A DNA stretch of 64,000 nt. It comes from Sporosarcina sp. Its GTDB lineage: Bacteria; Bacillota; Bacilli; Bacillales_A; Planococcaceae. The notes beneath the pieces were generated by a model that saw nothing but the letters and a program-made list of their open reading frames with translations, made no database searches and was not told where the DNA came from. Positions 9,035-20,173 of this stretch are shown piece after piece (position 1 is the stretch's first letter; every line of letters begins with the position of its first letter). Both the position numbers and the translations under genes were made by a program. The DNA lies in assembly GCA_026169375.1 (NCBI GenBank), contig JAPFCR010000035.1:186001-250000 (forward strand), read 5' to 3'.

Positions 9035-12000
9035 TTAGAACAATGACAACTGATTCGCTTCAGGTAAGCCTTCTAGACAACCGAGTTCATCCATATATTC
9101 GATAACTGATTTTGAAACACGGCCCCTTCGCTGAAGATCTTCTTTTGATAGAAACTCCCCATCTTTCCGTGCTTCAACGATACTATGCGCAACGTTCGTT
9201 CCAAGAGATGGAATCGCGTTAAATGGCGGAATTAATTGATCGCCATCAATCACAAACGTTGTCGCATCAGATTTGTATAAATCAGGTTTTGCAAATGTAA
9301 AGCCACGTTCGCACATCTCCAATGCAATTTCTAAGACCGTTAATAATGTTCGCTCTTTCGGTGCCGCTTCCAATCCCTTTGCGTCAATTTCCTGGATTTT
9401 CGCGCGGATGGATGCTGAACCTTTTGTTATCGTTAGTAAGTCGTGATCCGGCGCACGAACAGTGAAATACGCTGAGTAATAAAGAATCGGATGATGCACT
9501 TTAAAGTATGCAATTCGAAGTGCCATTAATACATACGCAGCAGCATGCGCTTTCGGGAACATATACTTAATCTTTTTACATGAATCGATATACCAATTCG
9601 GTACATTTTGCTCGCGCATCGCTTGTTCAAACTCAGGTGTTAATCCTCTACCTTTACGAACAAATTCCATAATACTAAAGGCCATTGCAGGCTCTAACCC
9701 TTGGTAAATTAAATAAACCATAATATCATCACGACAACCAATTACATCGGATAGTTCACAAGTTTTATTTTTAATTAACTCCTGGGCATTCCCGAGCCAA
9801 ACATCTGTCCCATGAGAAAGTCCGGAAATTTGGACAAGCTCTGAGAATGTATTTGGTTTCGTTTCTTCTAACATTTGACGAACAAAACGAGTTCCGAACT
9901 CTGGCACACCTAATGTTCCTGTTTTACAACCAATTTGTTCAGGCGTCACACCTAATGATTCCGTTCCACTAAATAACTGCATAACACCCTCATCATCAGG
10001 TGGTATCGTGAGTGGATCAATTCCCGACAAATCTTCTAACATTCTAATCATCGTTGGGTCATCATGCCCAAGAATATCAAGCTTCAATAAGTTATCTTCA
10101 ATTGAATGGAAGTCAAAATGCGTTGTTTTCCATGCGGAATTCAAATCGTTTGCTGGGAATTGGATCGGTGTAAAGTCGAAAATGTCTTTCGTATCAGGGA
10201 CAACGATGATTCCCCCCGGGTGTTGTCCTGTACTTCGCTTCACACCCGAACAACCGATCACAAGTCGGTCAATCTCTGCGCCGCGGAAATGAACTCCATT
10301 GTCATTCATATAACCGCGCACATATCCGTATGCTGTACGCTCTGCAATCGTTCCAATTGTCCCAGCACGATACACATAATCTTCACCAAATAGATCTTTT
10401 GTATAGTCATGTGCTTTTGCTTGGTAGTCTCCACTGAAATTGAGATCGATGTCAGGAACCTTGTCTCCTTCGAATCCTAAGAACGTTTCGAACGGAATAT
10501 CTTGTCCATCTTTCGTATAATTCACATCGCAGCTTTCACATTTTTTGTCTGGTAAATCATATCCTGAACTGACTGAACCGTCATCGAAAAACTCAACTTT
10601 TTTACATGACGGACAGACATAATGTGGCGGGAGTGGATTGACTTCTGTAATTTCCATCATCGTTGCGACAAGCGATGACCCAACAGAACCACGCGATCCA
10701 ACTAAATAGCCATCATCTAACGAACGTTTGACAAGCTTATGTGAAATTAAATAAATAACGGCGAAACCATGCCCGATAATCGATGTTAACTCTTTCTCGA
10801 TTCGCTCCACAACAACTTCCGGAAGTTCATCCCCATAAATCTCATGTGCCATCGAATACGTTAATTCTTTAACTTCTTCGTCGGCCCCTTCAATTTCAGG
10901 CGTATATAAATCATCTTTAATTGGCTTCACATCACCAACGCGTTCCATAATCGTACGCGGATTATCAATGACAATTTCTTCTGCAATTTCTTTACCTAAA
11001 AACTCGAATTCCTTCATCATTTCATCTGTTGTTCTAAAATGAACTTCTGGTAAAGCATGACGATTTAAAGGATTTGCACCACCCTGTGAACGAACGAGTA
11101 CTTCACGAAATGTCGCATCTGTTTCATCGATATAATGTACATTTCCCGTCGCACACACTGGAAGATTTACGGCTTTTCCAAGTTTAATAAGTTTCCGCAT
11201 AATGTCTTCTAAGTTCCACTCATCTCGAATTAATTCTAATTCAATTAAATGACCATAAACCGATTTCGGGTGAATTTCAATGAAGTCATAAAACTTCGCA
11301 ATGTCTTCCACTTCATCAGGGGACTTCTGCATGAGCCCTTCAAAAACTTCCCCATTCGAACAAGCCGAACCAATAAGTAATCCTTCTCTGTGCTTATTCA
11401 GCAATGATCTTGGAATTCGTGGCACACGATAGAAATAATTCATATGAGAATAAGAGACAAGCTTATATAAATTCTTAATCCCCACATCGTTCTTTGCAAT
11501 AATTGTACAATGTGCCGGTCTTGCACGTTTATACGCATCGCCTTCTCCAATATGTTTATTAAAATCATCTAAATGCGTAATCCCTTTTCCTTCAGCCTCT
11601 TCTAATAACTTGATAAATAAATACCCAGTTGCCTCAGCATCATAAATCGCACGGTGATGCTGTGTGAGCTCAATATTATACTTTTTCGCTAAGGTATTTA
11701 ATCGGTGGTTCCCAAGCTCTGGATGTAAAAATCTTGCCAGCTCGAGCGTATCAATCACTGGATACGTAATACTTGGGATATCTGCTTTTTTATATGCTTC
11801 ATATAAGAATCCCATATCGAAAGATGCGTTGTGTGCGACAAGTATTGAATCGCCAATCCATTCATGATAATTACGAACAACTTCATCGACATTTGGTGCA
11901 TCTTTCACCATATCATCTGTAATGCCTGTCAAATTCGTAATGAGCGCTGAAATTGGCGTATGTGGATTCGCAAAGCTTTCAAATGTATCAATGACTTCTC

Positions 12001-13360
12001 CGTTTCGAATTTTAACCGCTGCAAGTTCAATAATGGTATTATAAACTGCTGAAAGCCCTGTTGTTTCCACGTCAAACACGACAAACGTATCATCTTCAAG
12101 TTTACGGTGCGCTTCCCCGTAAGCAATGGGCACGCCGTCGTCGACTAAATTCGCTTCCATGCCAAACAACACTTTAATATCATTCTTTTTCCCGGCTGAA
12201 TACGCTTCTGGGAAAGCTTGTACGTTTCCATGATCTGTAATCGCAACTGCAGGATGTCCCCATTTTGCAGCCTGCTCAACAAGTGCCGATGCCGAAACAA
12301 CCGCATCCATTTGACTCATCGTTGTGTGTGTATGAAGTTCTACACGTTTCCGGTCATCCGCCGCAAAATCTTTTCGAACAACAGGCGAAACTTCCATAAT
12401 CGACTGCGCCATCATAATTAAATCACGTACAAATGTGTCATTTTGAATGCCGCCACGCGCACGCACCCACATTCCTTTTTTCAGTGCAGACATTAACTTT
12501 CCGTCTTCTTCATTACGCGAAAACATTTTTACAATGATCGAATCTGTATAATCCGTTATTTTAATCGTAAGTAGAGAACGCCCACTGCGAAGTTCTCTCA
12601 CTTCAGCATCGAAAACATACCCTTCGATGATTATACTGCGTTCTTCATCTTGAATCTTGACAATTTCAGTTAAGGATTCGTCTTGCTTAATCGGTGCACC
12701 AAATAGTAAAGGACCTGTTGGAAGACCATCATTTTCTTGACGGCTCTTTTCACGTTTCTCTAAATCTTCAAGTGCTTTCTTGGCCATTGCCTCTTCTTCC
12801 GCTTGACGCGCTTTGAAAAATGCTTTTTGTGCTTCTTCTGCTTCACTTAAATTATCCGTGAGCTGGAAATCTATCGCAAGTGGCGGAAATCCAAATGTTT
12901 CAAATACATCTGAAATTAAAGGTCCATATTTTGCTTTCATCGTTTGATATTCCATCTCATTCATACAAATTAATGAGAGTTTATTGCCTACGACGGTTGG
13001 CTCTTGACTCGTCAAACGTCCCCTGATTGGCGGAGACATATCTCGCAATTCTTCAATGATAAATGGCCAATACCCTGTCACTAATGCTTCGTTAATTTCT
13101 GCATTTTGACAAGTAATATTTAACCGTACAGTTGCAATTGACGTAAATGCTTGCCGGATTCGTTGACTAAAAATGGTATAGACTTCAACAGGCAGCAATT
13201 TCTCTAATTGAATATTAAATTGCCAAACACGTGACTTCCGGTGAATACTCACACGTTCTAATAAAGCATTTTCAAAATGACGAACATGTTCATCATCTGT
13301 CATTTCAATTTGCTGTAATAGTAAATGAAGTCTTTGACGACTTTCTTGTCTATGTGCCAT
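9035..13360 (-). CDS. polC: DNA polymerase III subunit alpha, Gram-positive PolC type
   Basis: Main replicative polymerase of Firmicutes, with built-in 3'-5' proofreading. 1441 residues, close to B. subtilis PolC. Domains: N-terminal region (1-225), OB fold (about 240-325), PHP domain starting at ELHTHT (341-346), and a DnaQ-like exonuclease inserted in PHP (FDVETTG at 429-435). The polymerase core contains a Cys4 zinc motif (CPSC and CESC) and PDIDLNF (about residue 970), with fingers and helix-hairpin-helix regions to the C-terminus. The reading frame is intact. A terminator stands directly upstream (13386-13416), so expression relies on readthrough from proS or an internal promoter. Confidence 0.98.
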   Translation of the reverse strand: MAHRQESRQRLHLLLQQIEMTDDEHVRHFENALLERVSIHRKSRVWQFNIQLEKLLPVEVYTIFSQRIRQAFTSIATVRLNITCQNAEINEALVTGYWPFIIEELRDMSPPIRGRLTSQEPTVVGNKLSLICMNEMEYQTMKAKYGPLISDVFETFGFPPLAIDFQLTDNLSEAEEAQKAFFKARQAEEEAMAKKALEDLEKREKSRQENDGLPTGPLLFGAPIKQDESLTEIVKIQDEERSIIIEGYVFDAEVRELRSGRSLLTIKITDYTDSIIVKMFSRNEEDGKLMSALKKGMWVRARGGIQNDTFVRDLIMMAQSIMEVSPVVRKDFAADDRKRVELHTHTTMSQMDAVVSASALVEQAAKWGHPAVAITDHGNVQAFPEAYSAGKKNDIKVLFGMEANLVDDGVPIAYGEAHRKLEDDTFVVFDVETTGLSAVYNTIIELAAVKIRNGEVIDTFESFANPHTPISALITNLTGITDDMVKDAPNVDEVVRNYHEWIGDSILVAHNASFDMGFLYEAYKKADIPSITYPVIDTLELARFLHPELGNHRLNTLAKKYNIELTQHHRAIYDAEATGYLFIKLLEEAEGKGITHLDDFNKHIGEGDAYKRARPAHCTIIAKNDVGIKNLYKLVSYSHMNYFYRVPRIPRSLLNKHREGLLIGSACSNGEVFEGLMQKSPDEVEDIAKFYDFIEIHPKSVYGHLIELELIRDEWNLEDIMRKLIKLGKAVNLPVCATGNVHYIDETDATFREVLVRSQGGANPLNRHALPEVHFRTTDEMMKEFEFLGKEIAEEIVIDNPRTIMERVGDVKPIKDDLYTPEIEGADEEVKELTYSMAHEIYGDELPEVVVERIEKELTSIIGHGFAVIYLISHKLVKRSLDDGYLVGSRGSVGSSLVATMMEITEVNPLPPHYVCPSCKKVEFFDDGSVSSGYDLPDKKCESCDVNYTKDGQDIPFETFLGFEGDKVPDIDLNFSGDYQAKAHDYTKDLFGEDYVYRAGTIGTIAERTAYGYVRGYMNDNGVHFRGAEIDRLVIGCSGVKRSTGQHPGGIIVVPDTKDIFDFTPIQFPANDLNSAWKTTHFDFHSIEDNLLKLDILGHDDPTMIRMLEDLSGIDPLTIPPDDEGVMQLFSGTESLGVTPEQIGCKTGTLGVPEFGTRFVRQMLEETKPNTFSELVQISGLSHGTDVWLGNAQELIKNKTCELSDVIGCRDDIMVYLIYQGLEPAMAFSIMEFVRKGRGLTPEFEQAMREQNVPNWYIDSCKKIKYMFPKAHAAAYVLMALRIAYFKVHHPILYYSAYFTVRAPDHDLLTITKGSASIRAKIQEIDAKGLEAAPKERTLLTVLEIALEMCERGFTFAKPDLYKSDATTFVIDGDQLIPPFNAIPSLGTNVAHSIVEARKDGEFLSKEDLQRRGRVSKSVIEYMDELGCLEGLPEANQLSLF

Positions 13361-13385
13361 GCATACATCTCCTTCTTTAATAGGT

Positions 13386-13416
13386 AAAAAAAGGAAGTGC
13401 CTTGTTTTGGCCTTCC
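13386..13416 (-). terminator. Intrinsic terminator between proS and polC
   Basis: The minus-strand stem GGAAGGCC / GGCACTTCC (one bulged base) is followed by seven T. It begins immediately after the proS stop codon and ends 25 nt before the polC ATG. Confidence 0.82.
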
Positions 13417-15126
13417 TTACCCAATCTTCGTAAAATAAGCTTGTAGCTTTTCAGTTACTTCCCCAATTTGCCATTCAGCGGTTTCACCAGTATCTCGAAA
13501 TTTCACTTCTAAAATGCCTTCTTCAGCTTTCTTTCCAACCGTAATCCGGATCGGTAACCCGATTAAATCGGCATCTTGAAATTTAACACCTGCTCGTTCC
13601 GCACGATCATCTAAAAGAACTTCGAAACGATAGGATTGCAACAGATTATATAAATTCATTGCAAGTTCGTATTGATGTTCATCGTTTAAATCGATTGGGA
13701 TGAGGTGAATATCACAAGGTGCTAATTCTTTAGGCCACTTCAAACCAAATTCATCATGATGCTGCTCCGCTAAAAGTGCTAACATACGCGATACATGCAT
13801 TTCATAAAAGCCTATATTTACTGGTGTTTTTTCGCTTAATTCATCGACAAAGTTTGCTTCGGCAAGTGTACTATAAGCCGTTCCAAGTGATGAAAGCCGC
13901 GCAACTTCAACACCTTGTGTAAAGTGAATCGTCCCTACACCGTCTGGCGCTAATTCTCCTTCTTCAATATATCGTAAATCTACATATTCATTCACTGCAA
14001 AATCTCGTTCAGGATTGACATTTAACAAATGAGTATCATTTTCATTTGCACCGGAAATACCATTTACAACAGACTTTACAGCTTCATCTGCAAGAATTCT
14101 CACATCAACAGGTAATTGAACTGGACCAATCGACCCTATTTCACAAGAAAGTAAATCTTCAACATCTTTTTCTTCTGCAAGACGAACAGAAGTTGACTGT
14201 AATACGCGCTTTAGTTTCTCTTCATTGATTTGATGATCGCCTCTACTAATGACTGCGATAAAATCATTTTCCACTTCATAAATCAGTGTTTTCAATAACT
14301 TATCCATCGGCATCTCTAAAAATATAGCAACGTCTTCTATTGTCTTTTGACCTGGTGTAGAAACTCTTTCCACTTCTTCAAGAGTTTCATTCAATTTTCC
14401 TTGCTCATTTACAGCAGGTGCTTGGACAATATTTTCAGAAAAACCACTTGTACTACTATAGGCGATTGTTTTATTTCCTTCATCTAATGGTGCAATAAAT
14501 TGTTGGTGATATTGATCACTTTCAACTCCGATATCAGCAGACAATTCAAAGTGCTTTAAATGTAGTTTTGAAAAAACCGATTGATAAGCTCGTTTCACTT
14601 CTTCATATTCTTTTTGTAAACTTTCTTTTGAATGATGAAATGAATACGCTTCTTTTTTTACAAGCTCTCTACTTTCAATTAAACCATATCGCGGACGCGT
14701 CAAATCTTGAAAACGCGTCATCATTTGGTAAAGCATTAAAGGCAATTGTTTATAAGAATGAATTTCTTCTTTGATTAATGTCATCATTTGTTCTTTATGT
14801 AAACCGCCGACTGTATACTGTCGATTTTTATGATCCTTTACATGGAACAAATGACTTTCTTCATCTTCAGTTAATCCAAATAGTTGTATAAGGTTTTCTT
14901 TTTGTAATGAAGCAGATTTGATCTCTACCGCAGCAATTGCTTCCATTTCTTCTCTAACAATCGCTTCAATTTTCTTTAATACTTTTAATCCAAAAGGTAA
15001 ATATGAATATACGCCACTTGCATGTTGACGCAGAAAACCTGCACGTAATAACAATTGATGTGATTTCATCTCTACATCTGTAGGGATTTCACGTATCGTC
15101 GGGATAAATGCTCGTGATTGCTTCAT
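13417..15126 (-). CDS. proS: Prolyl-tRNA synthetase, bacterial type with editing domain
   Basis: Charges tRNA-Pro and edits mischarged Ala-tRNA-Pro. The 569-residue protein has the class II catalytic core (about 1-220 and 395-465), including [20 protein letters not shown] motif 2 (here [17 protein letters not shown]). The INS/YbaK-like editing domain is inserted at about 225-395, and the anticodon-binding domain is at the C-terminus. The start [10 protein letters not shown] was chosen because AAAGGTGGG lies just upstream of the ATG at 15126. The frame stays open 19 codons further but lacks a better start. It follows rseP by 91 nt, as in B. subtilis. Confidence 0.97.
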   Translation of the reverse strand: MKQSRAFIPTIREIPTDVEMKSHQLLLRAGFLRQHASGVYSYLPFGLKVLKKIEAIVREEMEAIAAVEIKSASLQKENLIQLFGLTEDEESHLFHVKDHKNRQYTVGGLHKEQMMTLIKEEIHSYKQLPLMLYQMMTRFQDLTRPRYGLIESRELVKKEAYSFHHSKESLQKEYEEVKRAYQSVFSKLHLKHFELSADIGVESDQYHQQFIAPLDEGNKTIAYSSTSGFSENIVQAPAVNEQGKLNETLEEVERVSTPGQKTIEDVAIFLEMPMDKLLKTLIYEVENDFIAVISRGDHQINEEKLKRVLQSTSVRLAEEKDVEDLLSCEIGSIGPVQLPVDVRILADEAVKSVVNGISGANENDTHLLNVNPERDFAVNEYVDLRYIEEGELAPDGVGTIHFTQGVEVARLSSLGTAYSTLAEANFVDELSEKTPVNIGFYEMHVSRMLALLAEQHHDEFGLKWPKELAPCDIHLIPIDLNDEHQYELAMNLYNLLQSYRFEVLLDDRAERAGVKFQDADLIGLPIRITVGKKAEEGILEVKFRDTGETAEWQIGEVTEKLQAYFTKIG

Positions 15127-15217
15127 ATTATGCCCACCTTTTAAAAATAAATAGCACCTGTAAACCGAAAGTCCAGATGCCATTTACCTTCTATTTAAAA
15201 TGCTTTTGAAATTACTT

Positions 15218-16483
15218 CTAACTACTAAAGAAGAATCGTTGTATATCATTCCAAGTCACAACGATCATTAAAACCATAAGTAACACAATACCTACGAAAT
15301 GAACCATGCCTTCCTTTTGCTTGTCCATTGGTTTTCCCCGAATTGCTTCGAAAAAGAAGAAGAGTAATCTTCCCCCGTCTAATGCTGGTAATGGTAGTAA
15401 GTTCATAATACCAAGGTTAATACTTAAAATTGCGGCCCAGTGCATCAAGTTAAACACACCGTACTGCGCAACTTCACCTGTCGCTTTATAAATCCCTACA
15501 GGACCTGATAAAGCATCAATCGTAAATTGACCTGTCACGAGCATTCCGAGAAGTTCAAGAATTTGCGTGAACCAAGACCATGTTTGTTCTGCACCAAACA
15601 CAACTGCTTTCAACGGATTCTTTTCAACTGGACTCGTATATAATACACCAATTTGACCAAACTGCTGGCCCGCTTCTTCTATTACATCAGGTGTAATTTG
15701 CAGTTCAACAAGCTCGTCATTTCGTTCAACGATAAAGGACAGTTCTTTTGCTGGATTTTCTTGAATCATTTCAGCAAATTCTGGCCAAGAAGAAATCGGC
15801 GTTCCTTCTATTTCTTTTACAAAATCTCCATCTTGCATTCCTGCTTCATAAGCTGGACCTGTATTTTGGACTTCTGTAATAATAGGTACATTCGTTGGAA
15901 CACCTTGCATTAAACCAATTGCTAAGAAAATAAAAAACGCTAAAATAAAGTTAAATAAAGGTCCTGCAAAAATCGTTAATGTACGATCCCATATTGACTT
16001 TGACTCAAACTGACGATCATAAGGCGCGATTAATATCTCTTGTCCTTTTTCAATAATGGATGCATTTCTTGCAATTGGATAACGAACAAATTCACCATCA
16101 TCGCTATACCCTTCTATATATAACTCTTTATCTAAATCCGACTTTTCCGTTTCTAAAAACAATACATCCGGATTTGACACATCTTGATTTAAATAGAGCT
16201 TCTCTACTTCGCCTGATTGGCCAATGTACAATCCGACACGAAAACCAGGTTGAAGTTCAACTGTATCGAAATCTTCTCCCGCCATTTGGACGTATCCACC
16301 GAGTGGGAGTAAACGAATCGTATAGATTGTTTCCCCTTTTCGAATTCCAACAATCTTCGGTCCAAATCCGATTGCAAATTCCCGTACCATAATGCCTGCT
16401 TTTTTCGCAAATAAAAAGTGTCCTAACTCATGGAAAAAGACAAGCGAACCAAAAACGACGATAAAAGCAATAACGGTCTCCAT
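15218..16483 (-). CDS. rseP: Site-2 zinc metalloprotease RseP/RasP
   Basis: Intramembrane protease that clears membrane-bound peptides and activates ECF sigma factors by cutting anti-sigma factors. The 421-residue protein has the HELGH zinc site at 18-22 in the first membrane helix, a large extracytoplasmic section, and a PDZ domain (about 190-265). The second catalytic motif, NLLPLPALDGG, is about 355-365, followed by a last membrane helix near the C-terminus. It sits between dxr and proS, as in B. subtilis (rasP/yluC). The frame is intact and the length is typical. Confidence 0.95.
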   Translation of the reverse strand: METVIAFIVVFGSLVFFHELGHFLFAKKAGIMVREFAIGFGPKIVGIRKGETIYTIRLLPLGGYVQMAGEDFDTVELQPGFRVGLYIGQSGEVEKLYLNQDVSNPDVLFLETEKSDLDKELYIEGYSDDGEFVRYPIARNASIIEKGQEILIAPYDRQFESKSIWDRTLTIFAGPLFNFILAFFIFLAIGLMQGVPTNVPIITEVQNTGPAYEAGMQDGDFVKEIEGTPISSWPEFAEMIQENPAKELSFIVERNDELVELQITPDVIEEAGQQFGQIGVLYTSPVEKNPLKAVVFGAEQTWSWFTQILELLGMLVTGQFTIDALSGPVGIYKATGEVAQYGVFNLMHWAAILSINLGIMNLLPLPALDGGRLLFFFFEAIRGKPMDKQKEGMVHFVGIVLLMVLMIVVTWNDIQRFFFSS

Positions 16484-16548
16484 AAAAAACCACCTTTACT
16501 GGCTATAAACGAATCACTTTTTCGTCTTAACCGGATTATTCATCTTAC

Positions 16549-17697
16549 TCACTGTATCATATCATAGACTGTACTTCTTGTACGTTGATCGACTTCTAAA
16601 ATTGCTTCAAGTGATGGCTTTACAATTGTTTCATGTTCATTCATCACGCGTTCCACGATGTCATCAATCTTTAAGAATGGGATTTTTCCAGCCATGAATA
16701 AACCAACTGCAATCTCGTTTGCTGCATTCATTGCTGTCGGCATTGTCCCACCTGTTCTCCCCGCCTCATAAGCAAGGGCAAGTGCTTTAAATCTTTCAAA
16801 ATCCATTTTCTCAAAATGCAATTGTGCAATTTCTTCCAAACGAAGTCTTTTTCCATTTTGCATTGGAATACGATTTGGATACGTCAGCGCATATTGAATC
16901 GGTACACGCATATCTGTCGAACCCAGTTGCGCCATGACACTCGTATCTTGAAACTCTATCATTGAATGGATAATACTTTCACGATGCAGTAGCACGTCGA
17001 TTTGATCGTAAGGAATATCGAATAGATGATGCGCCTCAATCACTTCAAGTCCTTTATTCATCATTGTTGCCGAGTCAATCGTTAATTTATTCCCCATTGA
17101 CCAATTTGGATGTGCAAGAGCTTCTTCAACTGTTACATCGGCTAAATCATTTCGTGTTAAATGTCTAAAACTTCCACCTGATGCCGTTAAAATAAGCTTG
17201 GTAATTTCTTTAGGATTTTCTCCGTTTAATGCCTGAAATAAAGCCGAATGTTCGCTATCCACAGGTAAAATGGGTACTTCGTATTTTCGTGCTTCCGCCA
17301 TAACAATTTCTCCAGCAGCAACAAGTGTTTCTTTATTTGCAATCGCAATTGTTATCCCATGTCGAATGGCTTCTAACGTTGGTTCTAGCCCGACACTTCC
17401 AATAACTGCATTCACTAAAATGTCTGCTCCTGTATGTGCGGCAACTTCTCTTAATCCATCTGCACCATGCACAAATTTAATATTTGGAAATAAAGTTTGT
17501 AACTTCTCAGCATCTTCTTTTTGTATCACAGAGACTACTTTGGGTTGAAATGTACGTGCAATTTCTTGTACTTGCTCGATATTCATTCCAGCCGAAAAAG
17601 AGACGAGTTCAAACAAATCGGGATTTGACTTTAAAATATCTACTGTTTGCACACCGATCGAACCCGTTGCGCCTAATAAACTGATTTTCTTTCTCAT
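16549..17697 (-). CDS. dxr: 1-deoxy-D-xylulose 5-phosphate reductoisomerase
   Basis: NADPH-dependent step of the MEP isoprenoid pathway, making 2-C-methyl-D-erythritol 4-phosphate. The 382-residue protein begins with the nucleotide-binding [10 protein letters not shown] (9-18) and contains the metal-site region [13 protein letters not shown] (about 144-156) and [19 protein letters not shown] (about 186-204). It lies next to uppS and cdsA, which use or parallel the isoprenoid product. The upstream gap from cdsA is only 15 nt. Confidence 0.97.
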   Translation of the reverse strand: MRKKISLLGATGSIGVQTVDILKSNPDLFELVSFSAGMNIEQVQEIARTFQPKVVSVIQKEDAEKLQTLFPNIKFVHGADGLREVAAHTGADILVNAVIGSVGLEPTLEAIRHGITIAIANKETLVAAGEIVMAEARKYEVPILPVDSEHSALFQALNGENPKEITKLILTASGGSFRHLTRNDLADVTVEEALAHPNWSMGNKLTIDSATMMNKGLEVIEAHHLFDIPYDQIDVLLHRESIIHSMIEFQDTSVMAQLGSTDMRVPIQYALTYPNRIPMQNGKRLRLEEIAQLHFEKMDFERFKALALAYEAGRTGGTMPTAMNAANEIAVGLFMAGKIPFLKIDDIVERVMNEHETIVKPSLEAILEVDQRTRSTVYDMIQ

Positions 17698-17712
17698 AAT
17701 GATATCCTTTCT

Positions 17713-18507
17713 TTAACCAACAAAATGTAAAAAGTGAAGAAATGGTAATACGAAAAGCAAACTATCAAAACGGTCTAAAATCCCACCATGCCCTGGCAAT
17801 AACTTCCCTGAATCCTTCACATCATAATGTCTTTTAATCGCTGACGCTGCCAAATCGCCAAGTTGTCCAATGATTGAAGCTATGATTGTGACAACAATTA
17901 AATAACTATATGAAGAAGTAATTGGAAAAAACGCTTGAAAAAGACATGCAAACACAACTGCTGAAAGAATTCCTCCAACAGAGCCTTCAATCGTTTTATT
18001 CGGTGAAATCTCCGGCCATAATTTTCTTTTTCCTAATTTTCGTCCTGTAAAATAAGCACCTGTATCTGTCATCCAAATAACAAGCAGCGCATATACGACA
18101 TATTCAATCCCTACAAGACGCGTTTCTATTAAATAATAAAAGCCAATTCCTACATATAATGCGCCAAATAAAGAGAATGAAGCATGATCAAAGGTAAAAC
18201 GATTTTTGACAATTACTGTATAAATGAGCAATAAAAGTACAACTACAAAAATGATTTCAACTTTTGAATAGCTTATCGCATTTTCAAAAGCTACACTGTA
18301 TTCAGCTGGTAAAAGTAACACTGCTAGGGCAATCCAAGTGAGTATGCCTGGAACTGAAAAAAGATGAATGCTTCTCATACGCAGCAATTCGAACAGCCCG
18401 ATTGTTCCAAGTAAATAAACAGTAATTATAAAAGGCCAGCTTCCGATTACGACAAGTGGAATGAAAAATGCAGCTGCAATTACTGCTGTAATAATTCTTT
18501 GCTTCAA
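17713..18507 (-). CDS. cdsA: Phosphatidate cytidylyltransferase
   Basis: Integral membrane enzyme making CDP-diacylglycerol for phospholipid synthesis. The 264-residue protein is mostly hydrophobic, with about seven to eight membrane segments. It has the family features WMTDTGAYFTGRKLGKRKLW (about 145-164), SPNKTIEGSVGG, and the C-terminal signature LPGHGGILDRFDS. The start codon is TTG at 18507, 10 nt after an AGGAG inside the end of uppS; there is no good ATG alternative. It is 2 nt downstream of uppS, so coupled translation is likely. Confidence 0.95.
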   Translation of the reverse strand: MKQRIITAVIAAAFFIPLVVIGSWPFIITVYLLGTIGLFELLRMRSIHLFSVPGILTWIALAVLLLPAEYSVAFENAISYSKVEIIFVVVLLLLIYTVIVKNRFTFDHASFSLFGALYVGIGFYYLIETRLVGIEYVVYALLVIWMTDTGAYFTGRKLGKRKLWPEISPNKTIEGSVGGILSAVVFACLFQAFFPITSSYSYLIVVTIIASIIGQLGDLAASAIKRHYDVKDSGKLLPGHGGILDRFDSLLFVLPFLHFLHFVG

Positions 18508-18509
18508 AC

Positions 18510-19298
18510 TTATTCTTCTCCTTCCACGCTTCCAAACCTTCTATTACGTGATTGAAACTCTTTTATTTCTTTTACTAAACAATGCCCATCAAAATCTGGC
18601 CATAGTACATCCGTAAAAGAAAATTCTGCGTAAGCTAACTGCCATAACATAAAATTGGAAAGACGAACTTCTCCACTTGTTCTAATGAGTAAATCTGGTT
18701 CTGGTAAATGTGCCGTCATTAAGTGGGTGTTAATTACTTCTTCATTGATATCTTCCCAATGGATTTCGCCTTTTGCAGCCTTCTTTACAAGTTCTTGTGT
18801 ACAGCGAACGATTTCTGAACGACTGCCATAATTCATAGCAAAATTTAAGACCATTCCATCATTTTCTTTTGTCGCTTCAATTGCTTTTTGAATTGCTTTT
18901 TTCGTGTGATTCGGTAGTAAACTTAAATCCCCAATCATTTCTACCCGCACATTTTCTTCAATAAGCTCTGTTAAATACGTACTTAAGAACTCCCCGGGAA
19001 GTCGCATTAAAAAGTCCACTTCTAATTTTGGACGTTTCCAATTTTCCGTAGAAAAAGCATATAACGTTAAGACTTTTACGCCTAAACGATTTGCAATTCG
19101 TGCAATTTCACGAACTGTTTTCATTCCTTCATGATGGCCTGCAACTCTAGGTAAATTTCTTTTCTTTGCCCATCTACCATTGCCATCCATAATAATTGCT
19201 ACATGAGCTGGGATTTTTTTGCTTTTTACATTTGCAACTTCTTCATCTAATAATTTATTTGTTGCAACATTCTTTTTTCGCATAAGCTTATTTAGCAT
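18510..19298 (-). CDS. uppS: Undecaprenyl diphosphate synthase
   Basis: Cis-prenyltransferase that builds the C55 lipid carrier for peptidoglycan and teichoic acid precursors. In the 262-residue protein, IMDGNGRWAKKR carries the catalytic Asp38. YAFSTENWKRP and LIRTSGEVRLSNFMLWQ are the other family blocks. The N-terminus (1-28) is a variable lysine-rich extension. It is first in the uppS-cdsA-dxr-rseP-proS-polC set, with its own extended -10 promoter upstream. Confidence 0.97.
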   Translation of the reverse strand: MLNKLMRKKNVATNKLLDEEVANVKSKKIPAHVAIIMDGNGRWAKKRNLPRVAGHHEGMKTVREIARIANRLGVKVLTLYAFSTENWKRPKLEVDFLMRLPGEFLSTYLTELIEENVRVEMIGDLSLLPNHTKKAIQKAIEATKENDGMVLNFAMNYGSRSEIVRCTQELVKKAAKGEIHWEDINEEVINTHLMTAHLPEPDLLIRTSGEVRLSNFMLWQLAYAEFSFTDVLWPDFDGHCLVKEIKEFQSRNRRFGSVEGEE

Positions 19299-19367
19299 AT
19301 TCGTTCCTCCACTCTACAACTTTTCTGAGCAATTATAACCTCTTTTATTTACGGCAATTTAGTATCC

Positions 19368-19377
19368 ATTATAACAT
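19368..19377 (-). promoter_or_regulatory. uppS promoter (extended -10)
   Basis: The minus strand reads TGT followed by a perfect TATAAT (19368-19373). The -35 at 16-17 nt is weak (CTGATT/TGATTG) and overlaps the end of the 9-bp palindrome at 19391-19415. Expected transcript start is about 60 nt before uppS. Confidence 0.6.
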
Positions 19378-19390
19378 AAAGTGAAGCTTC

Positions 19391-19500
19391 AATCAGTGAT
19401 GAACTCTCACTGATTAAGAGGGAACACAAGCTAAGAATGCCACATCCTGTGACAACGCTTGCGTGACCAACGTGACATTGGTCTCATCGGGCTTTTACGG
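19391..19500. repeat. Palindrome-rich intergenic element upstream of uppS
   Basis: A perfect 9-bp inverted repeat (AATCAGTGA ... TCACTGATT, 19391-19415, 7-nt loop) is followed by three smaller ones: CACA/TGTG, the self-complementary ACGCTTGCGT, and GACCAA/TTGGTC with a 7-nt loop. The block is more GC-rich than the AT-rich DNA on both sides. It may be an interspersed repeat or a structured RNA; I cannot tell which from one copy. Confidence 0.45.
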
Positions 19501-19563
19501 ATATTTTTCAATTAAATGATCCTTTACCGAATTTATAATACTTAAATGATGGCAATTAAACAC

Positions 19564-19594
19564 AAAAAAAGACGCCCTGAAATAAGGACGTCTT
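19564..19594 (-). terminator. Intrinsic terminator after frr
   Basis: The minus-strand stem AAGACGTCC / GGGCGTCTT (one G-T pair, 8-nt loop) is followed by a run of T. It begins 22 nt after the frr stop and ends the rpsB-tsf-pyrH-frr cluster. Confidence 0.9.
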
Positions 19595-19615
19595 GGAATT
19601 TAAAAAGTTCTTTAA

Positions 19616-20173
19616 TCAAACATCCATAATCTCGTCTTCTTTTGCTCCAGCAAGATCATCGATTTTTTTGATATAGTCATCTGTTAACTTTTGAACTTCA
19701 TCACCGTAACGGTGAAGCTCATCTTCCGTTATTTCAGAGTTCTTTTCAAGTTGTTTGTATTCATCATTCGCATCGCGACGAATATTTCGAATCACAACTT
19801 TAGCATCTTCCGCTTCTTTCTTTACAGTTCGAACGATTTCTTTCCTACGCTCTTCCGTTAATGCAGGAATTGTTAATCGAATGATTGAACCATCGTTTGA
19901 TGGTGTAATCCCAATATCCGATTTCAAAATTGCTTTTTCAATTTCTCCAATAATCGATTTATCATAAGGTTGAATTGCAAGTAAGCGTGCTTCCGGGATT
20001 GAAATTCCAGCCATTTGATTAATTGGCGTTGGAACACCGTAATAATCTACTGAAATTCTATCAAGCAATGATGCGTTTGCACGACCTGCTCGAATTGACG
20101 CTAAACTTCTTGTAAGTGCGTTAATTGCACCTTCCATTTTTTCTTTTGCTAAATCCATTACTCCACTTGGCAT
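19616..20173 (-). CDS. frr: Ribosome recycling factor
   Basis: Splits post-termination ribosomes with EF-G. The 185-residue protein has the usual three-helix bundle with [20 protein letters not shown] (about 18-37) and the [20 protein letters not shown] region (about 95-114). The ATG shares its A with the pyrH stop codon (TAATG), and the GGAGG Shine-Dalgarno is 8 nt upstream. An inner ATG (MDLAKEKM) would have a Shine-Dalgarno too close to it. Confidence 0.97.
   Translation of the reverse strand: MPSGVMDLAKEKMEGAINALTRSLASIRAGRANASLLDRISVDYYGVPTPINQMAGISIPEARLLAIQPYDKSIIGEIEKAILKSDIGITPSNDGSIIRLTIPALTEERRKEIVRTVKKEAEDAKVVIRNIRRDANDEYKQLEKNSEITEDELHRYGDEVQKLTDDYIKKIDDLAGAKEDEIMDV

Larger units (their letters stand above)
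19299..19615 (-). other. Intergenic region between frr and uppS
   Basis: 317 nt without a supported gene. In transcription order it holds the frr terminator (19564-19594), AT-rich sequence, a palindrome-rich block (19391-19500) and the uppS promoter (-10 at 19368-19373). No ORF in it resembles a gene. Confidence 0.7.

Noticed and set aside
10008..10393. Plus-strand open frames inside polC and similar plus-strand frames elsewhere
   Set aside because: They lie wholly opposite well-supported minus-strand genes, have no Shine-Dalgarno or family similarity, and their codon patterns are mirror images of the real genes.
19391..19500. T-box riboswitch upstream of uppS
   Set aside because: No AGGGTGG-type antiterminator sequence and no terminator follow it, and uppS is not an aminoacylation gene.
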